DNA of 64,000 nucleotides from assembly GCA_045568115.1 (NCBI GenBank), contig JBJLBO010000005.1, forward strand, positions 248,001 through 312,000. Direction: 5' to 3'. Each line of letters opens with the position of its first letter. Position 1 is the first letter of the stretch. This stretch comes from MGIIb-O1 sp002457595 (GTDB lineage: Archaea > Thermoplasmatota > Poseidoniia > Poseidoniales > Thalassarchaeaceae). This document shows, in pieces, positions 17,294 through 26,073 of the stretch. A model generated the notes under the pieces. It did not search any database. It worked only from the letters and a program-made list of their open reading frames with translations, and was not told the DNA's origin. The position numbers were made by a program, and so were the translations under genes.

Positions 17294-18184
17294 ATGGAGG
17301 GCTCACCGCAGATTCGTAGCCCCTCCTTTACCATTCTAGGAACTGGCCAAGACGGGGGCATCCCCCAGGCCGGTTGTAGTTGTCCAAATTGTATAGCAGC
17401 ACACTCAGAAAAACAACTCGCACGCTATCCTGTCGCAGCAGGTGTGAGTACAGGACATGGAGAACATATACTATTGGAAGCAAGTAGGGCTCTACCACAT
17501 CAACTGATGATTTGGGGGGATAAACAAGAATTAGAATGCCCCATAATACCTACACACCTTGCTCTAACCCATGTTCATCTAGGACATATAGAAGGAATTG
17601 GACAGTTCGGTAAAGAGGCAATGGGTGTAAAAAATGTCAAACTCATTGCCTCAGATAAGGTTCTATATTTCCTCTCAAAAAGAGGTGCACTCACTCCCTT
17701 CAAACCCTTACCATTCGATAATAAAATCCACACTACTGGTTTCACTAGCGAATTAGTTGATATTGAATTCATTAGAGTACCTCATCGTGATGAAAATTCA
17801 GATACACATGCAATCTTAGTTTCTGGGCCAAAAAATAGAATCTTATTCCTTCCAGATCATGATGATTGGAAAGACACACTTGCTTTGCACAATTTTGACA
17901 ATATTAGAGATTGGTTTAGAACTTTAGAAATATCTCATGCCTTCATTGATGCTACCTTCTGGGATACTAATGAATTACAAGGAAGGAATATGTCCGATGT
18001 ACCCCATCCGACTGTTACAGAAACACTAGAAATGTTAGGAGAAAGAAAAGATGATGATCCTGAAATTCATCTATTCCACCTGAATCATACTAATCCTCTA
18101 AACAACCCTAGTAGTAACCAGCGAGCCACAATTGAGCAAATGGGTTGGAATGTTGCAGAACGTGGATGGACAATTGAGTTGTAA
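17294..18184 (+). CDS. PqqB-like metallo-beta-lactamase-fold hydrolase
   Basis: Protein of 296 aa with the PqqB pattern: an N-terminal LGTGQDGGIPQAGCSCPNC (the CxCPxC region found in PqqB), then the metal motif THVHLGHIEGIG (HxHxxH-like), a VPHRDENSDTHA segment and FLPDHDDW. Classical PqqB acts in maturation of the PQQ cofactor; no pqqA/C/D/E gene lies in this window, so a different substrate is likely. It is divergent from the Kbl-like gene and is followed 44 bases later by riboflavin kinase. Confidence 0.72.
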   Translation: MEGSPQIRSPSFTILGTGQDGGIPQAGCSCPNCIAAHSEKQLARYPVAAGVSTGHGEHILLEASRALPHQLMIWGDKQELECPIIPTHLALTHVHLGHIEGIGQFGKEAMGVKNVKLIASDKVLYFLSKRGALTPFKPLPFDNKIHTTGFTSELVDIEFIRVPHRDENSDTHAILVSGPKNRILFLPDHDDWKDTLALHNFDNIRDWFRTLEISHAFIDATFWDTNELQGRNMSDVPHPTVTETLEMLGERKDDDPEIHLFHLNHTNPLNNPSSNQRATIEQMGWNVAERGWTIEL

Positions 18185-18228
18185 TACCTCATGCTGATGC
18201 TTATTTGTGATAGGCAACACGCGGCTTC

Positions 18229-18663
18229 ATGAACTTCTCGGGAGCAGTCTCAAGTGGACTCGGAAGAGCCCATGTCTTCATGGCCCAAACTCACTACCAA
18301 GAGCAGTTCAAATCAATTCTTGGAAGTGGTGCTTGGCCTGGGACATTAAATGTTGATTTGGACCAGGAAGACCTCTTAAAATACCAAAATCTACGAGTAA
18401 TTGCTGGGCTCGATGAAGGTGAAGTTGTAAATGGTCCAGAGGGAATAAGAATTGCTGGTTTTGAGAGAGATGGAAAATCATTTGGAGGGGCTACTGCTTT
18501 TACTAGTGAGATTTCAATTAATCAAGAGAATTGGATTTCTTGCGCCGTTCTGATTCCTGATTTAACTCGCCACACCAAAACTGCTGAAATAATCTCAAGT
18601 TCTTTCCTACGAGAGATCCTACCTTGTATGGATGGTGAAAGAGTGTGGCTTAAATTTAATTAA
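18229..18663 (+). CDS. ribK: CTP-dependent riboflavin kinase (archaeal RibK)
   Basis: Archaeal-type riboflavin kinase (DUF120 family), which phosphorylates riboflavin to FMN using CTP. Diagnostic elements: GAVSSGLGRAHVFM at the N-terminus, YQEQFKSILGSGAWPGTLNVDL (PGTLNV motif) and a short beta-barrel of total length 144 aa, standard for stand-alone RibK without the HTH domain. The start ATG is the first in frame. The last 8 bases overlap the 3-prime end of truA on the other strand. Confidence 0.88.
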   Translation: MNFSGAVSSGLGRAHVFMAQTHYQEQFKSILGSGAWPGTLNVDLDQEDLLKYQNLRVIAGLDEGEVVNGPEGIRIAGFERDGKSFGGATAFTSEISINQENWISCAVLIPDLTRHTKTAEIISSSFLREILPCMDGERVWLKFN

Positions 18664-19528
18664 GCAACTTTAGCCATTCTCTCTCTAACAAATACGAAGC
18701 CTCAAACTTTGCCAATGACCTCCAACGAATTCTCTGTCGCGAGCCCTCCGGGGGTCTAATGAATACATCAGCTGAAGGTAAACCTGAATCTTTCATTGGA
18801 AAATTTGGGTGACTTATTGACCATAGAATCAATCCATCAGATGGCGCTCTTCCAAAGTCAACTTTTGTATTTGGTTCTTCTAGAGCCCTACGTAATTCAT
18901 CGATAGTTATTCGACCAACAACTACTCCTTCAAATGAAGAAGCTATTCTTCGGACTTGATTCCAAAGGAAAGACTGTGCTGTGACACTAAATCCCACTAC
19001 TTCACCATTAGAGTTTAACCAAGGTATGCATGAGTCAATAGTTCGAACTGGGTTCCTATCTGAATCCAGTCTACATAGATTAGTAAAATTATGTTCGCCC
19101 ACTATTATTGAGCAGGCCTCAGCAAACAAATCTACATCAACTTCTGAAGGCCAAAACTGCATAATCTCAGTTCGATATAAGTAAGTCCGTGATATTGCTA
19201 AGCGAGGACTCGTACCTTCTGGAACATGACAACCCCCCCAAACAGACAATTCTACTGGTGTATGATCATTTAGCGCCTTGGTTAACATTGAGGCCTCAAC
19301 ATTAGAGCCCATTCCATCTGGGAGTTTTATAGTTGCCAAATTCATTCTAACGTTGACTCCAGCATCAGTTCTACTAGAGATTTCCAAACAACCTTCAGAC
19401 CACCATTTTAGGCGTCTCAAAGCATGGATTAACTCGCCTTGTACAGTTCTAACATCATTCTGTATCTGAGAACCATGAAAGGATCCTCCATGATAACCGA
19501 AGGCGACCATGAAGAGGTCGCTAGACAA
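18656..19528 (-). CDS. truA: tRNA pseudouridine synthase A
   Basis: Converts uridine to pseudouridine in the tRNA anticodon arm (positions 38-40 for bacterial TruA; archaeal/eukaryotic Pus3-type specificity is similar). It has the start pattern FGYHGGSFHGSQIQ, the catalytic SSRTDAGVNVRMN (Asp), and the later SFLWNQVRRI motif. At 290 aa it is of normal length. TTG 19528 has GAGGGATC about 7 bases upstream and is preferred; ATG 19510 is the alternative. It is the last gene of a minus-strand run following a TPR-like gene by 13 bases. Confidence 0.9.
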   Translation of the reverse strand: MSSDLFMVAFGYHGGSFHGSQIQNDVRTVQGELIHALRRLKWWSEGCLEISSRTDAGVNVRMNLATIKLPDGMGSNVEASMLTKALNDHTPVELSVWGGCHVPEGTSPRLAISRTYLYRTEIMQFWPSEVDVDLFAEACSIIVGEHNFTNLCRLDSDRNPVRTIDSCIPWLNSNGEVVGFSVTAQSFLWNQVRRIASSFEGVVVGRITIDELRRALEEPNTKVDFGRAPSDGLILWSISHPNFPMKDSGLPSADVFIRPPEGSRQRIRWRSLAKFEASYLLEREWLKLLN

Positions 19529-19541
19529 TTCGATCCCTCAC

Positions 19542-20090
19542 TCATTCTTCGAAACCGAGGCACTCTAATGCCTCTTCGACTGAACTGAATCCAAGTCCAA
19601 GAAGAGCAAAAGTAACAGCCTCCTTGATGTATTCTTGAGCAATAGGAGTACTGCGGTCGAAGTTTGTCTTCAAATCAATGGCATCAATAAGTCCACGCGC
19701 CGCTTCATACAAATGGAATGAAACATCTACTTCATCAGATGCCTTACCAATTTCAACCAATTTGTGTAGTTGGCGAACGGCCATTGGAATTCTATCAAAC
19801 TCAACCAGAGCATTGGCGTATGCTGCATTATAATCCGCATTATCAGGTGCTAAGCCTGCTGCTTTACGGAAATATGCTGCAATCTGTCCCTCATTTATTC
19901 GGTCATTCCCCTTATCGTCTAGATTACCATTCTCTTGAATATCGAATAGAGCTGCTTCCGCCCAACCATGATATCCAGCGGGGTCGTCTCGATTTGCTGC
20001 AATGTATTGATCAAATACGTTCATAGCGCCCATATAATCACCAACAGTGATTAGTTGAGCGGCCTCAGTAATTACATCCTCTTGACTCAT
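19542..20090 (-). CDS. TPR-like helical repeat protein
   Basis: Protein of 182 aa built of helical hairpins: AAQLITVGDYMGAMNVFDQYI, GYHGWAEAALFDI and AAYFRKAAGLAPDNADYNAAYANALVEF look like tetratricopeptide repeats. No catalytic motif is seen; it probably mediates protein-protein contacts in the cytoplasm. The open frame reaches 20165, but the ATG at 20090 (MSQEDVITEA) with GAGG about 8 bases upstream is the likelier start. It lies upstream of truA with a 13-base gap and downstream of the CrtC-like gene; a specific partner cannot be named. Confidence 0.65.
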   Translation of the reverse strand: MSQEDVITEAAQLITVGDYMGAMNVFDQYIAANRDDPAGYHGWAEAALFDIQENGNLDDKGNDRINEGQIAAYFRKAAGLAPDNADYNAAYANALVEFDRIPMAVRQLHKLVEIGKASDEVDVSFHLYEAARGLIDAIDLKTNFDRSTPIAQEYIKEAVTFALLGLGFSSVEEALECLGFEE

Positions 20091-20174
20091 TGTGATTCCT
20101 CGGGTAACTGCTCGGTAGAAGTTAGTTATGAACGGTGCGGCCCAATCACCCGTGTTTAATCTCAATATTCGGCT

Positions 20175-21380
20175 TCAATTTAGAATTCCCCAAGCGTGTT
20201 CGGCATTACCTCTCATCCACTCGTAATCATCTTTAGTTCGCAGACCATGTTCGTCAAGAATTGCTATTTTTTCAACTTCTAGAGGATATTCGTTGTAGGT
20301 TAGATGACTGACAAAACCAGCACGAGTAGGTTGATCAAAAGTCCATCTAGCACGATTAGTAGCTCGGACATGAATAGAAATCTGTGTTCGACCATTCCAA
20401 ACTTTGACTTTAAATCGAGGGAGGATATTGCCTCTTTCATCACGCAGTGCGTCATCTCCATCTTGCTTCTCTAGTTCTACTTCACAGCGTTTGAAGCTCT
20501 CGGTACGCCCCCTCTTCCGATCATGGAAAAGTCCTCCACTACCTGAAGTAGAGCCCGCATTTGACAAGCGGAAGAAATCACGTAATGACCAAGGTGTATC
20601 ATCCTTCATCGTAAATGAAGGAGAAATATGAGGCATAAACCAGTCTATGTATGAACCATCATCAAAATGTAGCATACCCCAAAACCAAGGGAAGCTAGGT
20701 GCTTGAACCCCAACCTTCTGAATGTAAGCTGAACCCTCAAAGGATTCGCCATCAAATTCCAGTACCGCTTTAGTTCCATGTACTCTGAGAATATCATAAC
20801 CCATATTTAGACCAAATACATTATTCTTGTATGTGGCAGAACTCGGTCCTTCCCACCAAGGAGTCATCTCAAGCTTGAATTCTTTGGGAGCACCCTCAAC
20901 TATCATTTCTGGATCACTAGATAAGTTTAGCCAAAACGAATCATTTCCGGGACGAAGACCGAATGATAAGTCCTCACTTGACAACGGGACTATGGCACCA
21001 CCTCCTTGGCCTTCACCGACTGATTCAGAAGGCCAAAGAGGATGCTTGTCGTCAATTGAAATCATCCTACATTCCTTCATAATTAGTGGTTCGTACATTT
21101 TCTCACCGTCATACCACCATCCACAAACCATTCCCTGCATTAGATTCCCACGATCTTTGTCTACATTCATTCTTCCTTTAGGAATCCACCAATGTCCGCT
21201 TACTCGTATAGCAGGAGTCTCTTTGGAAGACCACAAAACCATCAATTGTTTAGAGCGACCTGGGTTTTTAGGATCAGGAAGCAGAACAAGTACCCACCAC
21301 CAGTACCAAGATAAACGGGATAAAGGAGGCATTAGATCAAAACGCCAGAAATTCCGCAAATCTCCGCCAAATTTCTGCAT
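20175..21380 (-). CDS. Unknown Trp-rich protein, possibly CrtC/AttH lipocalin-like
   Basis: Soluble-looking protein of 401 aa, very rich in Trp and Gly. The segment GSAYIQKVGVQAPSFPWFWG with MLHFDDGSYIDWFMPHIS is reminiscent of the AttH/CrtC (hydroxyneurosporene synthase) double-lipocalin family, where a Tyr/Trp-rich barrel carries GxxW and WxWG motifs. That match is by eye and weak. There is no signal peptide. The start ATG has GAGGGTG 6 bases upstream. It lies 18 bases downstream of an ABC-2 permease gene on the same strand. If it is CrtC-like it could act on isoprenoids made from the phytoene/squalene pathway, which is speculation. Confidence 0.45.
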   Translation of the reverse strand: MQKFGGDLRNFWRFDLMPPLSRLSWYWWWVLVLLPDPKNPGRSKQLMVLWSSKETPAIRVSGHWWIPKGRMNVDKDRGNLMQGMVCGWWYDGEKMYEPLIMKECRMISIDDKHPLWPSESVGEGQGGGAIVPLSSEDLSFGLRPGNDSFWLNLSSDPEMIVEGAPKEFKLEMTPWWEGPSSATYKNNVFGLNMGYDILRVHGTKAVLEFDGESFEGSAYIQKVGVQAPSFPWFWGMLHFDDGSYIDWFMPHISPSFTMKDDTPWSLRDFFRLSNAGSTSGSGGLFHDRKRGRTESFKRCEVELEKQDGDDALRDERGNILPRFKVKVWNGRTQISIHVRATNRARWTFDQPTRAGFVSHLTYNEYPLEVEKIAILDEHGLRTKDDYEWMRGNAEHAWGILN

Positions 21381-21398
21381 TCTTCACCCTCGATAAAT

Positions 21399-23054
21399 TC
21401 ACATAATCTCTCGACGCTTGAAAACTGATTGAGCCAGGAAAATCATCAATGTGGTGATTAGAGAAAGAATCACTACTGAAATTATTGCCGAAACATAAGG
21501 GTTCCCCGTTTCCAATGTATGTGCTGGAGGGCTCCAGATAACATCCAAACCGGTGTCTAGATTAAATGCTTCAGCCATTAAGTGCATGGTCAATGTATCT
21601 GGCCATATAATTAGAACAAGAGAGTCAACAAGTTGTAGAGACCAATGAGATATTGAGAGAGATGACGCATATTGAATTGTAGTTGAACCACCTCCGATTA
21701 AGGTTAATACAGCCATCATGAATTCCCAGACTCCAATAATTAGTGCAATATACACACCATATTTAGGTGAAACTAGACCAAGAGTATTGAAAACCGCGCC
21801 ATATGCAGTAAGAGCGAGAACAGTAGTTAATCCAATGGCAAACCATATTAGAATATCTCTGAATCTAATTATTGAATCACCAGGACCTAATAATGAAGTA
21901 AAAATACCCATCAGAAATGACATTAATAATACGAAACTGCCGGCTATTAGAAGATATCCAAGAATTCTGTAAACAATGAATTCACCTCTATGTATTGGTT
22001 TAGAAAGAAGATAATGTAAGGTTCCATTTTCGGTTTCATCTCTAACTAAACCTAGAGCCAAAAACAGAGGAAGGAAGATTGAGAGAATCATGATAAAAGC
22101 AATCTTTCCAACTGCAATAATGAAAACACGATGTATAGATTCTCCAGAGAGCTTTTCATCATCAGGATCTTCATCTACATTTTCATCTGCTCTGATATCA
22201 ATTATGGTTTCTCCATCAGAGCCAATAATCCAAACAACATCACAAGGAATTCCATTTCTATTGGAATCATCTTCCTCAAACCAGAAATCTAATTCGATCC
22301 AATCCACTCTTAGACAATCGCCATCATCATCAAATCCTTGTGAAGAAGATAAGATATTTCCATCCCAGTCAATGTCGTCCTCATCAATATAGTTTGAAGC
22401 AGGCTCAGGTTCAACGTAATATTGATCTGTAAAATGACCCCATTCAGAATAATACTCTTCCAAAACTCTCAGAGTGCCCTCTCCTCGGAAATTCACACTC
22501 ATCAACGCGATATCCCCATTGCTTTGCTGACAAGCATCACCCCATGATATCCACCAATCAACTCCAAATTCTCCATTCTGTGTACAGTCATCTAAATCAG
22601 AAAAATCAACATCGTCCCACCGATTGTATTGGAAATCTTCATCTATCCAAATAGGGGAAAAAATACCAGTAGCATCAATCCAAGTTTGATTTCCAGAATG
22701 TGTTCTATTTTGGTCGCTCCAGTGAACCTCACCATCTCTGACATAATATCCAGAACCGGGATATTGCATTGGATCCCAATCATCAGTACCATATTTCCTT
22801 TCTTGACCAAGAGGATAACCATCTCCGTCCCAATCTTCAGAATCGCCATCATTATCAATAGGTTCAAATCCATCTCGAACAGCATCTACATAGAATGCCA
22901 ATAACATTAGGATAAGTAAAGTTCCAACACCTAGAACTACCCATGTTGACATACGGTGTCGCAATTGACGGACTGTTAACTCAGTTATTGCACCGGCTTT
23001 CCTATCAAGACGCGTCCATACGGTTTCTGACAACCCTCTACCTTGTTTATCCAT
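21399..23054 (-). CDS. ABC-2 type permease with large extracytoplasmic Asp-rich domain
   Basis: Membrane subunit of an ABC exporter, 551 aa. TM1 lies at about 37-58, followed by a 240-residue extracytoplasmic insert and then five or so helices from about residue 310. The insert opens with a calcium-binding-like Asp repeat (about 66-95, IDNDGDSEDWDGDGYPLGQE and GTDDWDP) and has further Asp-rich turns (FDDDGDCL, DSNRNGIPCD). Just after the second helix, RDETENGTLHYLLSKPIHRGEF is a coupling-helix-like motif of NatB/ABC-2 permeases. The start is an ATG whose A is shared with the ATPase TGA stop (TGATG), with strong GGAGGTGAT upstream. Confidence 0.8.
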   Translation of the reverse strand: MDKQGRGLSETVWTRLDRKAGAITELTVRQLRHRMSTWVVLGVGTLLILMLLAFYVDAVRDGFEPIDNDGDSEDWDGDGYPLGQERKYGTDDWDPMQYPGSGYYVRDGEVHWSDQNRTHSGNQTWIDATGIFSPIWIDEDFQYNRWDDVDFSDLDDCTQNGEFGVDWWISWGDACQQSNGDIALMSVNFRGEGTLRVLEEYYSEWGHFTDQYYVEPEPASNYIDEDDIDWDGNILSSSQGFDDDGDCLRVDWIELDFWFEEDDSNRNGIPCDVVWIIGSDGETIIDIRADENVDEDPDDEKLSGESIHRVFIIAVGKIAFIMILSIFLPLFLALGLVRDETENGTLHYLLSKPIHRGEFIVYRILGYLLIAGSFVLLMSFLMGIFTSLLGPGDSIIRFRDILIWFAIGLTTVLALTAYGAVFNTLGLVSPKYGVYIALIIGVWEFMMAVLTLIGGGSTTIQYASSLSISHWSLQLVDSLVLIIWPDTLTMHLMAEAFNLDTGLDVIWSPPAHTLETGNPYVSAIISVVILSLITTLMIFLAQSVFKRREIM

Positions 23055-23995
23055 CAGTTATCACCTCCGACGAGATACTTTAGCAGAGACTCTAAGTTGT
23101 CATCCGGATTTTCAATAGAATATATTTTAACTCCTGAATTGACAATTACACGAGGAAGTATAGAATGTGCAGCTGATAAGTCATTTGTTAGGATTTCAAG
23201 AGCACCCTCTCCCGAAAAACGCACTCCATATACAGGATCCTCGATGATGAATGATGATGCTAATTCTCTTGGTTTCTCAGTCTTGATTAGAATTCTATGT
23301 GGATGTTTATCGAGTAAATCACGAATTGCATGTAGATTACCCAACGCTAGAAGTCGACCATTATGCAGAATCACAATTTGTTCAGTTATTCTCTCGATTT
23401 CATCTAGGATATGGCTTGAAACTAGAACCGTTTTACCTTGTGCACCTAAATCTCTTATCACGCTCATAATACTTGTTCGAGCGATTGGATCACAACCATG
23501 AAGAGGTTCATCGAGAATAATCAAATCAGGATCATGAACTAAAGCGTGAGCAATCTTGATTCGCTGTCTCATTCCCTTGCTGTATTTTCCAATCTCCTTA
23601 TGTTGGACATCAGACAATCCGACGAATTCCAGAACATGTTCTGCTCTAGCACTTGCTTCTTCTCTAGTCATTCCATGCAAACGCGCTAGGGTTGAGACGA
23701 AATCATGGCCAGTCATCCAATCATACAATTTTTCAGTTTCCGATACATACCCGACTCGTCGATAAGGTGATGTGCTTTCCCAAGGATCAATTCCGAATAA
23801 TCTGACAGAACCACCACTTGGTTTTAGTCTGCCCATTAGAAGTTTGAATAGAGTTGATTTTCCTGCACCATTCGGCCCTAATATTCCAGTAACACCTCCA
23901 TCTATTGCTAATGAAACATCGTTGATACCTATTACATTCCCGTACCACTTGGAACAATGATCAATTACAACAGTAGGAGTACTTTTTGAAGTCAT
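23054..23995 (-). CDS. ABC exporter ATP-binding protein (second of two)
   Basis: NatA/CcmA-like nucleotide-binding subunit, 313 aa. Walker A GPNGAGKST, signature YSKGMRQR (variant LSGGQ), Walker B LIILDEPLHGCDP and switch His in LVSSHILDE are present. It is translationally coupled on both sides: its start overlaps the upstream permease stop by 4 bases (ATGA), and its stop overlaps the next permease start. It most likely pairs with the Asp-rich permease downstream. Confidence 0.92.
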   Translation of the reverse strand: MTSKSTPTVVIDHCSKWYGNVIGINDVSLAIDGGVTGILGPNGAGKSTLFKLLMGRLKPSGGSVRLFGIDPWESTSPYRRVGYVSETEKLYDWMTGHDFVSTLARLHGMTREEASARAEHVLEFVGLSDVQHKEIGKYSKGMRQRIKIAHALVHDPDLIILDEPLHGCDPIARTSIMSVIRDLGAQGKTVLVSSHILDEIERITEQIVILHNGRLLALGNLHAIRDLLDKHPHRILIKTEKPRELASSFIIEDPVYGVRFSGEGALEILTNDLSAAHSILPRVIVNSGVKIYSIENPDDNLESLLKYLVGGDN

Positions 23996-24999
23996 TCTCT
24001 AGTCACCTCCAAACTACTAACTCTATTGACTAGAACTGCAATTGATGCCGCATTATAGACCAAAACCGAAACAATAGAAAAGGCAAGAGAATGCTCATAA
24101 TTTGGAGGAATTCCAACTAGCCATTGCCCTATATGGGCAAGTGCGTCATAAGGACTAAGGATGTAAATTATTGATGTTTGAAAAACTAATTCAACTAATA
24201 ATGCAGTGAGTTTAGTGCCGAAAATTATTGCTAAGAAGGCCACAGCTGCAAAGAAGCGACTCTGACTAATGCTAGAAAGAGCCATTCCAATTGATGTATA
24301 TGTGAATACAAGTAAAAGGCCAGCAATTAATCCTCCTAAGAACATAGGTAAAGTATCAATCAAAAACGCCCAGCCCTCACCTCTAAAGACGATAGAGGTG
24401 GAATAATACAATACATAGGAGAATACGATAACGAAGGTAAGAACAAAGGCTGCACTCAAGAATTTCATAATTGTATAATCGGTTCTCGTTACTGGCCGTG
24501 AAAAGTAGATAGCACTAGTTCCATTTTTCCTATCATCAGAAATCATTCCCCCTACAACAAGAGCAGTTAGAAGAGGCCACATACAGAGGTTTCTCGGATA
24601 GTACCCTAGTACTTGACCCCACAAATTGTATCTGTTAATCCCCCACATCCTAGTCAACCAATCGGAGGCATCACCAGGGAGTGTTGAAGATAAGAAAATC
24701 ATAGCAATTGGCGTTAGAGATGATAGTAGAATTACCAGAATAGTTAGACGAACAAAAGGATTGTAGTATCTATGTCCTTTTGATGAAAATAATCCATATA
24801 CGTGGTGTCGAAAAATCGCATAATTACGTACCCATCGTGGACCTAGAGTTCCATTCCAAGGACGATACACCTGTTCGAAGACTACTCCAAGACTTGCTCG
24901 TTGAGCGACGACAGCCTGAGCATCATCATCTCCGTCACCTGCCCCATAGGCGACTTCCATCCTAGTTTGACCATTAGCTAGAGCAAGATCTTCAGACAA
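23992..24999 (-). CDS. ABC-2 type permease (first of two)
   Basis: Membrane subunit of 335 aa with about six hydrophobic helices beginning at FVRLTILVILLSSLTPIAMIFL. A cytoplasmic motif SDDRKNGTSAIYFSRPVTRTDY matches the ABC-2 permease coupling region and parallels the one in the second permease. Start: a GTG at 25008 lies inside the Shine-Dalgarno GGAGGTG, whereas a TTG at 24999 (MSEDLALANG) is spaced 8 bases from GGAGG and is preferred. The gene overlaps the preceding ATPase by 8 bases. Confidence 0.85.
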   Translation of the reverse strand: MSEDLALANGQTRMEVAYGAGDGDDDAQAVVAQRASLGVVFEQVYRPWNGTLGPRWVRNYAIFRHHVYGLFSSKGHRYYNPFVRLTILVILLSSLTPIAMIFLSSTLPGDASDWLTRMWGINRYNLWGQVLGYYPRNLCMWPLLTALVVGGMISDDRKNGTSAIYFSRPVTRTDYTIMKFLSAAFVLTFVIVFSYVLYYSTSIVFRGEGWAFLIDTLPMFLGGLIAGLLLVFTYTSIGMALSSISQSRFFAAVAFLAIIFGTKLTALLVELVFQTSIIYILSPYDALAHIGQWLVGIPPNYEHSLAFSIVSVLVYNAASIAVLVNRVSSLEVTRE

Positions 25000-25978
25000 T
25001 TCTTTCACCTCCTGTGTGAGCCTCTGTCATCAAATCTGCAGTGCCCTTTACGTGAGAGCCTAATCTCTCCATAATGAGAAGGAATATATCTTCAAGATCA
25101 GGTTCATATTCACGAAGTTCTCTAACCTGCACACCGACTTTTGCAGCAGTTTCAATAACCAATCCGATAGTGTTCTCATCTTCAATTGTTACTCTCATCA
25201 CTCGACCTAGACGGCGTACGCTCAAGCCGGACTCTTTGAGAGCATTTTCCATCGTACTTGCACCACCCCAAATTACCACCTCGATTTCACGATCTATCTG
25301 GCGGGCTAAATCTTCTATGGAACGTTGAACCACAATTTTCCCTTTATGCATCATGACAATTCTGTCACATACTTCTTGGACATCATCCATCACATGACTG
25401 GACATCAGAACAGTACCACCTCCATCATCTACTGTACGTTTCAGAGTTTCTAGCATGAATTTTCGTGAACGCTGATCTAACCCATTAGTTGGTTCGTCAC
25501 AAATTAGAATTTCAGGGTCATGAACCAGTGCACAAGCAAGCTTTGTTGCCTGCTTCATCCCAGTACTAAATGATTCGATTTTTCGATACCTTTGATCGCG
25601 AAGACCAACATACTCGAGAACCTCATGGGCTCTCTGCATAGCCTGTGCAGGATTCATCCCCAACAATTCTCCCGAATAACGAACTTGATCAATAGCGTTT
25701 AGACTTGGGTCAAGGGAATCATATTCAGGCATGTAACCAATCCGTGAACGAATCAAATCTCCTTGAGTACGGATATCAAATCCTAGAACCGTTCCATTAC
25801 CAGAGGTTGTTGTAATCAGTCCGAGTAAACACTTGAACAGAGTAGATTTTCCAGCACCGTTTGGCCCAAGTACTCCAATTGCCCCTCTCGATAAGGATAA
25901 ATTAGCATCATCTAGGGCAAGATGAGGGCCATACAATTTGCGCAGATTCTGTGTTTGAATGATTAAGTCTTCGCTCAA
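24992..25978 (-). CDS. ABC exporter ATP-binding protein (first of two)
   Basis: Nucleotide-binding subunit of 328 aa and first gene of a four-gene ATPase-permease-ATPase-permease operon. Walker A GPNGAGKST, signature FSTGMKQA, Walker B ILICDEPTNGLDQ and H-switch LMSSHVMDDV are present, with a C-terminal extension typical of NatA/CcmA-like proteins. The start is TTG (MSEDLIIQ) supported by GGAGGGTG 8-9 bases upstream. The pair of ATPases suggests either two exporters made together or one heteromeric 2+2 exporter; the cargo cannot be inferred. Confidence 0.92.
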   Translation of the reverse strand: MSEDLIIQTQNLRKLYGPHLALDDANLSLSRGAIGVLGPNGAGKSTLFKCLLGLITTTSGNGTVLGFDIRTQGDLIRSRIGYMPEYDSLDPSLNAIDQVRYSGELLGMNPAQAMQRAHEVLEYVGLRDQRYRKIESFSTGMKQATKLACALVHDPEILICDEPTNGLDQRSRKFMLETLKRTVDDGGGTVLMSSHVMDDVQEVCDRIVMMHKGKIVVQRSIEDLARQIDREIEVVIWGGASTMENALKESGLSVRRLGRVMRVTIEDENTIGLVIETAAKVGVQVRELREYEPDLEDIFLLIMERLGSHVKGTADLMTEAHTGGERIV

Positions 25979-25997
25979 AAAAACACCCTCCGTTAAC

Positions 25998-26017
25998 CGA
26001 CTCCCCTAAGGGAGTCG
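25998..26017. other. Perfect 8-bp hairpin upstream of the ABC operon
   Basis: CGACTCCC-CTAA-GGGAGTCG lies in the 95-base gap between the 3-prime end of the TgtA-like gene and the TTG start of the first ABC ATPase. There is no following T-run, so it is not an obvious terminator of either strand. A regulator site or an mRNA leader hairpin for the ABC operon are the alternatives. Confidence 0.4.
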
Positions 26018-26073
26018 AATCTATGTGGTAACAGAAACCACTTGAAACAATCCCCGACAGAGATTGAGTTGCA

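Noticed and set aside
25979..26073. tRNA gene or small RNA in the 95-base gap
   Set aside because: Apart from the 8-bp hairpin, no cloverleaf, T-loop sequence or CCA-like acceptor was found.
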